This document shows, one piece after another, positions 57,783 to 64,000 of a DNA stretch of 64,000 bases. The stretch comes from Rhodopirellula europaea 6C. Its GTDB lineage: Bacteria > Planctomycetota > Planctomycetia > Pirellulales > Pirellulaceae. The notes under the pieces were generated by a model, which had not been told where the DNA came from, searched no databases, and saw only the letters and a list, made by a program, of their open reading frames with translations. Position 1 is the first letter of the stretch. The number at the start of each line of letters is the position of its first letter. Made by a program: the position numbers and the translations under genes. The stretch is taken from NCBI RefSeq assembly GCF_000338295.1, contig NZ_ANMO01000122.1, positions 1 to 64,000 of the forward strand. The letters run 5' to 3'.

Positions 57783-58829
57783 ATGAAAATCAGTGTTCTC
57801 GGAGCCGGCGCGATCGGCACCATGCTTGGCGGCTTGATCCGCGACAACGATCCGACTTGCGAGGTCGTCTTGCTCGGTCGCGGACCTCATATCCAAACGA
57901 TTCGCGACTCCGGCCGCGTCCAACTGCAAGGTCCCTGGCCAGATCGCGACGTTCCAATCATCGGAACCGATGATCCAGCCGACATCGCCGGTTCGGACAT
58001 GGTGCTGGTGACCGTCAAATCTCAAGCCACGGCGGAAGCCATCTCGGCCGCCGCACCCTACCTCGGATCCGCAATCGTTGTCTCGGTTCAAAATGGTTTC
58101 AACGACGACGCCTTGTTGCAACATGTCGACGAAAAACACTTGGTCATGGGAATCACCGCAACCAACGTGACCGTCCCCCAACCCGGCACCGCCAGCCTTC
58201 AATTCAACGGCACCATTGTTCTCGGCCCGAATGCCCAAGGTACCAATGCCGCTTCCGCCACGGCGGCGACAAAGATACTTGAAAAAACCGGCTTTCGAGT
58301 CTTCGAAGAAGCCAACGTGGAAGGTGTCCGGTACAACAAACTTGCCATCAACTCTCCCGGCTACGCCGCTTCACTCTCGCAATCCAACTTCATCACCGAA
58401 GCCGTTTGCCATCGCGGTTGGCGTGGCGCCGTTGGCAAACCTCTGGCGGATGAATGCTTGCAAGTCTTCGACACCGCAGGCGTCAAACTGGCTCGGATTC
58501 CAAAGCTCCCTGACATCCGAAAGCTACGTGGCTTCTTTGGAAAACTCGACTCGCCTTTGCTAGGACCGATTGTCGGAACCGGCGCCAAACTGATCTTCAA
58601 TCGACGCCCAATCCAGTTCTCGCTGTACCAAGATCTGCTCAAAGGCAAAGGCACCGAAGTCGACCACACTCTCGGTGAGATCGTTCGCTTGGCAGAGCGA
58701 AATGGCACCACGGCTCCGTACAACCAAATGGTCATCGACTTGGCCCGGGAGATTGAAAATCGCGGAGCCGGAAAGTTCTTCACCCGCGAAGAAGTCATCG
58801 ATCGCTTCCGACAAATCGAATCGCGATGA
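57783..58829 (+). CDS. Ketopantoate reductase-like oxidoreductase
   Basis: The 348-residue product is related to 2-dehydropantoate 2-reductase (PanE/ApbA): an NAD(P)-binding Rossmann motif LGAGAIGTMLGG at the N-terminus, VTVKSQAT and VSVQNGFND in the loop regions, and the catalytic lysine in RYNKLAINSP. The family covers enzymes other than PanE, and this copy is longer than the usual 300 residues, so a role in pantothenate synthesis is not secure. Its stop overlaps the start of the next gene (ATGA at 58826), giving translational coupling with the ATP-grasp protein. That favours a shared pathway. Confidence 0.88.
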   Translation: MKISVLGAGAIGTMLGGLIRDNDPTCEVVLLGRGPHIQTIRDSGRVQLQGPWPDRDVPIIGTDDPADIAGSDMVLVTVKSQATAEAISAAAPYLGSAIVVSVQNGFNDDALLQHVDEKHLVMGITATNVTVPQPGTASLQFNGTIVLGPNAQGTNAASATAATKILEKTGFRVFEEANVEGVRYNKLAINSPGYAASLSQSNFITEAVCHRGWRGAVGKPLADECLQVFDTAGVKLARIPKLPDIRKLRGFFGKLDSPLLGPIVGTGAKLIFNRRPIQFSLYQDLLKGKGTEVDHTLGEIVRLAERNGTTAPYNQMVIDLAREIENRGAGKFFTREEVIDRFRQIESR

Positions 58830-60112
58830 GCGACTCGCGGCGCATCTTATTGACGGAAGGATCCAGCACATCAGCTCGCCAAACGCTGCATTGCCTTGGC
58901 GGCCGGCACACGATCGACGTCATGGATTCGGCCGCTCTCAGCCAAGGTCGTTTCAGCACGTTTGTCCGGCATTGGCACCGATGCCCGCTTTCTTCGGCCG
59001 ACCCAATCGCCTATCTGCGACGACTGAAAGAACTGATCGACGAGCACCACTACGACGTTGTGGTTGCAACGCATGAACAAGCCTACTTGCTCAGCCGCGT
59101 GCGAGATCAACTTCAAAACCATGTTGGTGTGGCGTTGCCAACGTTTGACGCGATCGACCGTCTGCAAGACAAAGCCAACTTCGCGCGAGCGATGGAAGAG
59201 TTGGGCTTGCCGCAACCGCACACTCGCATCGTTGACGGGACATCCGCCCAGTCACTGCAGAAAGGCTGCTCTGCACAATCCGAATTCCCTTGCTTTCTGA
59301 AAACGGCTCACGGAACTGCAGGCAGGGGAGTTGTCGCTATTCATGACTCCGCGGAGATGCGTGAATGGGTCAAAGAACAAACCGCAAGCGACGCGTCTCT
59401 TCCCAACCAAGAAATCGTCCTGCAGTCGGCCGCACCCGGTGAACTGTCGATCCTGCAAGCCATCTTCGATCGTGGACGCATGGTTGCTTGGCACGACGCC
59501 ATGGGACAGCGTCGTGGAGTGGGCGGCGCACCGATCGTTCGCGTCAGCACACACCGTGAAAACGTTGCTGACGACGTTCGCAAACTCGGCGAGTCACTCG
59601 ATTGGCACGGAGCCCTCTTCGCCGAATACTTCTATGACCAAACAACTGGGCATCATCAATTCATCGAAGCCAATCCGCGAATCGGCGAAACGGTCAACGC
59701 GATGCTGGCCGGCGTCAATCTGTGCGAATTTTTGGTCAAGGTTTCACTGAATGAAATCCCCGATTCGGCGCCGGTTGCTTCGGGCGTCGCTGGGGTTCGT
59801 TCTCACCAATTCCTCACCGCGTTGCTCGATCAGGCCATGCAAACCGGATCGCGGGCGGCGGTGTGGCAAGAGATCACCAACCGGATCCGTCACAAAGATG
59901 GCTACCGCGATTCACAGCCCGAAATGATGCGGCTTAAACAGGACTTGCTTAGCGGGATCCCGCCACTGGCCGTTGCAATGGAACTGTTGCTATCTCCCAA
60001 ACGCTCGCACAAAATGGTGCGATCCACTGTCGCAAACTACGGCATGAACGCCGACGCGGTCGCCAAGATTGCCAGCCTGCCCAGCCAGGAACTCTCGGCA
60101 ATCTTCGAGTGA
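58826..60112 (+). CDS. ATP-grasp domain protein
   Basis: The 428-residue product has an ATP-grasp core: DKANFARAMEELGLPQP, FLKTAHGTAGRGVVAIHD (ATP-binding loop), EYFYDQTTGHHQFIEANPRIGE with the metal-binding Glu-x-Asn, and a small N-terminal pre-ATP domain (ILLTEGSSTSARQTL). Such proteins form amide or peptide bonds through an acyl phosphate, or carboxylate a substrate. It is translationally coupled to the ketopantoate-reductase-like gene and lies downstream of the GH3 gene. The substrate is unknown. A C-terminal helical extension beyond the ATP-grasp core is not recognised. Confidence 0.87.
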   Translation: MSDSRRILLTEGSSTSARQTLHCLGGRHTIDVMDSAALSQGRFSTFVRHWHRCPLSSADPIAYLRRLKELIDEHHYDVVVATHEQAYLLSRVRDQLQNHVGVALPTFDAIDRLQDKANFARAMEELGLPQPHTRIVDGTSAQSLQKGCSAQSEFPCFLKTAHGTAGRGVVAIHDSAEMREWVKEQTASDASLPNQEIVLQSAAPGELSILQAIFDRGRMVAWHDAMGQRRGVGGAPIVRVSTHRENVADDVRKLGESLDWHGALFAEYFYDQTTGHHQFIEANPRIGETVNAMLAGVNLCEFLVKVSLNEIPDSAPVASGVAGVRSHQFLTALLDQAMQTGSRAAVWQEITNRIRHKDGYRDSQPEMMRLKQDLLSGIPPLAVAMELLLSPKRSHKMVRSTVANYGMNADAVAKIASLPSQELSAIFE

Positions 60113-60230
60113 TACAAAGCTTGCGCCGCATTGAACGGATAAGTCTGTACAATTTGCAGGCGGTGCAATTCGATTTGCGCCCATTGGATAGTCACGCTCT
60201 TTCGCTCCACTCCCCGAAATGGATCACAAC

Positions 60231-60689
60231 ATGAATCGCTTTTTTGCCTCGACCGTCCTGACTCTCGCATTTGCCACCATCGCCTCGGCACACTGCCAAG
60301 TTCCTTGCGGAATTTATGGTGACCAACGTCGCTTCGAAGAAATGCTGGAAGATGAACACACAATTTCCAAGGCACAGAACGAAATCAATTCACTTGCGGG
60401 CAAAGCCGACGCCCAATCCGTCAACCAAGCCGTTCGCTGGGTGACGACCAAGGAAGATCACGCCACTCGCATTCAGAACACCATTGCCGCCTACTTCATG
60501 GCTCAGCGGATCAAGACCGACGATCCCGCCTACGGAAAGAAGCTGATGGCCGCTCACAAGGTCATGGTCAACGCGATGAAGGCGAAGCAGTCTGCGGATC
60601 CCGCGACCGCGAAAGCTCTGGAAGAATCAATCTTTGCTTTCTACGAAGCATACGAAGGCAAGAAACCTGACTTCGATCACGAGCATTGA
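60231..60689 (+). CDS. sodN: Secreted nickel superoxide dismutase
   Basis: Ni-SOD converts superoxide to O2 and H2O2. The protein begins with a Sec signal peptide of 20 residues (MNRFFASTVLTLAFATIASA). Cleavage after ASA leaves His at position 1 of the mature chain and HCQVPCGIYGD as the nickel hook: His 1, Cys 2, Cys 6 and Tyr 9 in mature numbering. The mature part is 132 residues, helical, close to the 117 of Streptomyces Ni-SOD. An ATG at 60219 would add four residues. No sodX protease gene is next to it, which fits maturation by signal peptidase instead. It ends in a hairpin shared with the convergent gene. Confidence 0.95.
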   Translation: MNRFFASTVLTLAFATIASAHCQVPCGIYGDQRRFEEMLEDEHTISKAQNEINSLAGKADAQSVNQAVRWVTTKEDHATRIQNTIAAYFMAQRIKTDDPAYGKKLMAAHKVMVNAMKAKQSADPATAKALEESIFAFYEAYEGKKPDFDHEH

Positions 60690-60693
60690 TCAC

Positions 60694-60724
60694 TTGGGCT
60701 GACCACGAAATTCGATCAGCCCAA
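60694..60724. terminator. Bidirectional hairpin between sodN and the JmjC gene
   Basis: TTGGGCTGA (60694-60702) pairs perfectly with TCAGCCCAA (60716-60724). It lies in the 55 bp between two convergent genes and has no strong T-run on either side. It is likely to help end both transcripts. Confidence 0.7.
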
Positions 60725-60744
60725 CACACCACCGAGATTCAACA

Positions 60745-61674
60745 TCAGGCCGCCTTCTGGGCGGCCTGACTCGTTTGAAGCAGACCGCTGAGGATTTTCT
60801 TTCCCTTCATGACGGTCTTGGCTTTTCGGATCAATGTTGGAATCGCCAAGATCACCATTGGACTGCGGATCACTTCCTTTGCAACGCGACTGATCCCTCG
60901 CCCCACTGAAACGTCTTTCGTCAACGTCTTCAGCGCGGGCTCTCCCGCTCCCGCAAAGTTATCCAGCATCCACTTCACGCCGGAGGGCATTGCGAATCGA
61001 GTCTTATCCAACAACCAAAGGATCTCCGACTCGCGAGCCGCGATTTTGGTTGCCGCTGGCTGTTGCTTTGGCATCAACACCCAGTTCACGTTGACGTTCA
61101 GTTCACCAACCGAATGAACATGGTGGAACCAATACCGAGGCAGGAACACCATATCGCCTTCGCACAAATCGAACTCGTAAACACGTTTGCCTTTCAGCGA
61201 GTTCTCCTCGAACAAGCAGGTCTTCGAGAATGGCATGTTGGGAAGCGGCGTTTCGGGAGCGACAATCGTCCAGCGTTTCTTGCCTTTGAGCTGCAAGTTA
61301 AAAACGTGCAACGAGTGACCGTCGTAGTGCCAAGGCGTGGTGTGACCGCCCGAGTTGAACCAGACTCGAACGCAGTTGTCTCGCAGAAACGCGGTGTCCG
61401 GATTCATCGATTCCGTCACGACCGGCGGCGTCGTGCAAACATCATCAATCATCTCTTGCCGCACGTCGTACCAAAGCAAACGCTCTGTCACCGATGCGTC
61501 GACCGCAATCTTGTCACAAAGCGCACGACAAACCTCTTCCGCGCCACCGTCCGCGTGAGTCACTCCCCGAAAAATGACGGGCTGTTCGGTGGCGTAGTAA
61601 TCGCGAAAAAATGTCTCGGCATCATTGGCATCCAACGACGGGATTTCGCGAGAGGCCGGGGTGGATGTGGTCAT
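60745..61674 (-). CDS. JmjC/cupin-8-like dioxygenase
   Basis: The 309-residue product has the iron-binding HxD...H facial triad of the JmjC/cupin-8 group: HYDG at 116-119 and a His in FHHVHSVG near 184-187. A WTIVAPE strand and FLPRYW follow the cupin pattern. Such enzymes hydroxylate proteins or small molecules using 2-oxoglutarate. The C-terminal 100 residues are basic and partly hydrophobic (SPMVILAIPTLIRKAKTVMKGKK) and could contact membrane. The ATG at 61674 (MTTSTPASRE) is used; an ATG at 61695 adds seven residues. It is followed at once by the amidohydrolase gene upstream (18 bp from that stop), so the two may form an operon. Confidence 0.85.
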   Translation of the reverse strand: MTTSTPASREIPSLDANDAETFFRDYYATEQPVIFRGVTHADGGAEEVCRALCDKIAVDASVTERLLWYDVRQEMIDDVCTTPPVVTESMNPDTAFLRDNCVRVWFNSGGHTTPWHYDGHSLHVFNLQLKGKKRWTIVAPETPLPNMPFSKTCLFEENSLKGKRVYEFDLCEGDMVFLPRYWFHHVHSVGELNVNVNWVLMPKQQPAATKIAARESEILWLLDKTRFAMPSGVKWMLDNFAGAGEPALKTLTKDVSVGRGISRVAKEVIRSPMVILAIPTLIRKAKTVMKGKKILSGLLQTSQAAQKAA

Positions 61675-61691
61675 GGTGCTATCTTGTGGGA

Positions 61692-62999
61692 TCAATCCAA
61701 GGAATGCTGTTTCGCAAACGCTTCGACACGTTCTCGAACGCCGGGGATCAGTTTGACGGCATTCTCATAATACAATTTGCGGAGCACCTTGGGAGGAAGG
61801 TTCACGCCGTCGATTTGCCACAATCCTTGCGGTGGAGGCTCCTTTTCGCTGTAAGGAAACGCCTCATCATCGGTCTCGAAGAACCGCCAATAGTAACGCA
61901 AACGCTGTTCCGGCCACGGTCCGTCGGTCCCAAACAGCAAACGATCCTGGTACCGAATCAAAAATTCACGAGCAGCTCGAGGCTGCCTTCCCAGCTCGTT
62001 GATTCGCGAGGCGGGCTCCAACCAAAGATTCGGATACTGATCCATCCACTCACTGACCGTCGCGAGATCTTCCGGATTGTTCGCAATATGCGCCCCAATG
62101 AACTGAGTGTTGGGATGCTTTGCGATCATGCGATTCCGGGCGGCAAAGAGCTCCTCACGGGAAGGAAATTCGTCGCCGTGAAAACTCCAATCGGGATGCC
62201 GTGAAAGTTCCTCCCATCGCTCGTTGCGCTCATCGATCGGATCAAAGAACGCTGCCGGATCGGCGGTGTGAATGATGATCGGAATTTGAAGCTCACCGCA
62301 CGCCGCCCAAATCGGATCCCAACGCGGATCATCGATCTTCATCAACGATCCATCCGGGTATCGATACCCCAAACCAAAACGCTTGAACAACTTCAGTCCT
62401 GAAGCACCTTGCTCGACCGCTTCTCGCAATTGTTCGACCGTCCGCTCGGCAAAACCGGGCCGGTAACACGCCCAAGTCGCGGGGTCATCACTCGCACCGT
62501 CTCCGCGCCAATCGATGTTGGCATACAACACAAATCGACCACGGTGCTCTTTCCATAGATAATCCTTTTGCTCCTGAAACTGAGTCCCGAGCTTTCCATC
62601 GAGCGAAACGCAGACGGCAATGTGGTTGCGGTCCATCGCGCCGACAAAATCTTCGAGCGCATCTCGATTAAGCCGCAACCGATAGAAGAAATGCGTGTGC
62701 ACATTGACCACCGGAAAGGCGGCATGCTTTACGTCGGTGACCTTCGTCTTCAACTGTGACTTCGGGTTGTAGTGATGCACCGACAAATCGCGGCCGTCAC
62801 GACCGTCGAGTGGTGTCTCATCGGCCTGATGAGATTCAACACTGGTCGCACGATCGTCACGTGACTTTTGGATCGGCTTCATTGATCCCCGCGTCTTCAC
62901 CACGGCATGAAGTTCACTGGGTTTCTGAGCGGTCGCAGCTTGCATCAGCAAAGAGGCACCAACCCAGGCAAAAAGTAACAACAAGCGTCGAAGAGTCAT
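61692..62999 (-). CDS. Exported amidohydrolase (amidohydro_2 family)
   Basis: This is a metal-dependent hydrolase of the amidohydrolase-2 superfamily. The product is 435 residues, with a signal peptide (LLLLFAWVGASLLMQAATA). Metal-site motifs are NVHTHFFYRL (HxH), PIIIHTADPAAF, FIGAHIANNPED and LLFGTDGPW, which keep all the usual His and Asp ligands. A basic, low-complexity leader lies after the signal peptide (residues 25-75). The substrate is unknown; homologues act on aromatic carboxylates or on lactones. It lies just upstream of the JmjC gene on the same strand. Confidence 0.9.
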   Translation of the reverse strand: MTLRRLLLLFAWVGASLLMQAATAQKPSELHAVVKTRGSMKPIQKSRDDRATSVESHQADETPLDGRDGRDLSVHHYNPKSQLKTKVTDVKHAAFPVVNVHTHFFYRLRLNRDALEDFVGAMDRNHIAVCVSLDGKLGTQFQEQKDYLWKEHRGRFVLYANIDWRGDGASDDPATWACYRPGFAERTVEQLREAVEQGASGLKLFKRFGLGYRYPDGSLMKIDDPRWDPIWAACGELQIPIIIHTADPAAFFDPIDERNERWEELSRHPDWSFHGDEFPSREELFAARNRMIAKHPNTQFIGAHIANNPEDLATVSEWMDQYPNLWLEPASRINELGRQPRAAREFLIRYQDRLLFGTDGPWPEQRLRYYWRFFETDDEAFPYSEKEPPPQGLWQIDGVNLPPKVLRKLYYENAVKLIPGVRERVEAFAKQHSLD

Positions 63000-63206
63000 G
63001 GACCATGCAAATATCAGGGATGTATTTTTGTCGCGAATTATAGCGTCGCGTCAGCCGCACTCGATTGAAGATTCGATGAGGAAAGCCGGTATCCAATCGC
63101 GAAGCTGCCTCGACTGACCAGAGGCCTTGCCCGCAAAACAGAGGCCAACACTGCCCGGCAAACGCAAGGCAGTGCGGCGTCAAACGATGCAATTCAGATA
63201 GCCGCG
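63000..63206. promoter_or_regulatory. Upstream region of the amidohydrolase gene
   Basis: This 207-bp stretch separates the amidohydrolase start from the end of the sialidase-like gene. No gene or clear terminator is seen. It should hold the amidohydrolase promoter. Confidence 0.35.
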
Positions 63207-64000
63207 TCAGTCCAGCTTCACTTGTGCGACGTAGATCGCCGTCGTGAAATCCGTCTCTGTTTCCTCGTCCAGCGATTCATGCTGTGAGTAATAGCTCACC
63301 CAGAGCCTGTTGTCATGGAACACCAAACCGGCATAGCTCGTGTCCCCTCCAGACGGCAAGGCCAGGAACTCCTCCAATTCACCTGTCTCGGGATCCACCC
63401 AACACAGCGATGTCCGGACCTTCTGATCATAGAGCCGGACTGCGGCCACGAACCGGCCATCAGGCAGACGAATCATGTGCGGGCCGCCGATGCGAACGCC
63501 CATGTCATGCCACGTCCAATCCGTGTAGGGCGGCTTGGCTACACCCCACATTCCGGTCTTGCTGCCAGCATCTCGACGAAGCATGCAGTAGGCCGTGTCA
63601 TCTTCCATGAACAGAATGGAAGACTCATTCGGATAGCCTTCGATCCCAAGATTGTCGACCAACACATCGTAACGACGCCCATCATCACTTTTGTATAAAC
63701 GCACGCGACGATCTGCTGGATCACCGGTGTGATAGCCAACGCTGTATGCCTTCCCGTCGTTGGACCAAGACGTCCGCCACAACCAATCGCTGCGTTTACC
63801 GGCATCAGCGGGGTCGGTCCAAGTCACCCCGTCGTCTGAAAACCAGTTGTAAGATTGGTGACTACCTTCGCTCGGATCATGCAACGCACCGGCACCGCTC
63901 AGCATCAACTTCCCATCGGGAGTCACCGACAACTTGGCGTCGCGAAGATCCGAGTCGTCGCTTTCAATCAGAGCAACCGACCCCCACTTCGATCCATCTT
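63207..64000 (-). CDS. Sialidase-like beta-propeller protein (partial)
   Basis: The 3' part of a gene that starts beyond the window is present. The frame is open to base 64000, so the visible 264 codons lack the N-terminus. The sequence shows repeated Asp-box-like SDDGVTW and YKSDDGRRYD segments, and PNESSILFMEDDTAYCMLRRD and GGPHMIRLPDGRFVAAVRL, the pattern of the sialidase/neuraminidase-like six-bladed propellers common in planctomycetes. It would act on glycans, probably outside the cytoplasm, but catalytic residues of true sialidases (the Arg triad, Tyr/Glu) are not all in the visible part. Confidence 0.8.
   Translation of the reverse strand, partial: DGSKWGSVALIESDDSDLRDAKLSVTPDGKLMLSGAGALHDPSEGSHQSYNWFSDDGVTWTDPADAGKRSDWLWRTSWSNDGKAYSVGYHTGDPADRRVRLYKSDDGRRYDVLVDNLGIEGYPNESSILFMEDDTAYCMLRRDAGSKTGMWGVAKPPYTDWTWHDMGVRIGGPHMIRLPDGRFVAAVRLYDQKVRTSLCWVDPETGELEEFLALPSGGDTSYAGLVFHDNRLWVSYYSQHESLDEETETDFTTAIYVAQVKLD

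Noticed and set aside
1-64000. tRNA or rRNA genes
   Set aside because: No stretch in the intergenic regions showed a cloverleaf with TTCRA-type T-loop and CCA-end context, or rRNA signature sequence, on reading; a covariance search was not possible.

Overview
This 64 kb window reads as the chromosome of a planctomycete close to Rhodopirellula (Pirellulaceae). The evidence is a PSCyt/DUF1549 plus DUF1501 gene pair, a very large exported protein whose N-terminus carries the planctomycete LE.RQLLA-type export motif and whose C-terminus is a dockerin, an alternative complex III plus caa3 oxidase operon, moderate GC, few Shine-Dalgarno sites, many divergent single-gene units and REP-like intergenic repeats. 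The assignment is inferred from gene content only. No rRNA, tRNA, CRISPR array, insertion sequence or prophage was recognised.

Layout. 0-17 kb: purM (-); a membrane protein with degenerate anti-sigma-like repeats; a secreted SMP-30/gluconolactonase-like protein; the DUF1549-DUF1501 pair running into an ECF sigma factor and a membrane protein with a CxxCH motif; a DNA methyltransferase fused to a GIY-YIG-like domain; a 670-bp gene-free stretch with a REP-like repeat; an AT-richer orphan gene; and an overlapping pair (-) of an exported protein and a UbiA-type prenyltransferase. 17.5-26.6 kb: three envelope genes, two of them sharing a paralogous domain and two being lipoproteins sharing a Cys-Gly motif, then the 1721-residue exported metzincin/adhesin-like dockerin protein (-). 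27-31 kb: a Ser/Thr kinase, an NCS2/AzgA-like permease, kdsB and a small exported protein.

31.2-46.3 kb is the dominant feature: one minus-strand operon, actA-actB-actC-actDE-actF-(small membrane protein)-sco-ctaC-ctaD-ctaE-ctaF, ended by a strong intrinsic terminator. Alternative complex III would oxidise quinol through a five-haem cytochrome and pass electrons to a cytochrome-c-fused caa3 oxidase. The SCO protein would load CuA. actD and actE appear fused, and several subunits carry His-rich tails or insertions.

46.7-64 kb: pyrF, a small membrane protein, leuD and leuC, glmS, a soluble histidine kinase, a DUF3127 protein with an SSB-like acidic tip, a GH3-family acyl-adenylate enzyme followed by a ketopantoate-reductase-like protein and an ATP-grasp ligase, a secreted nickel superoxide dismutase, a JmjC/cupin protein, a secreted amidohydrolase and a sialidase-like protein cut by the window end. 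The candidates for something undescribed are the GH3/KPR/ATP-grasp cluster, the methylase/GIY-YIG fusion, the cohesin-like plus dockerin giant protein, and the paralogous envelope cluster with its 22-bp tandem repeat.
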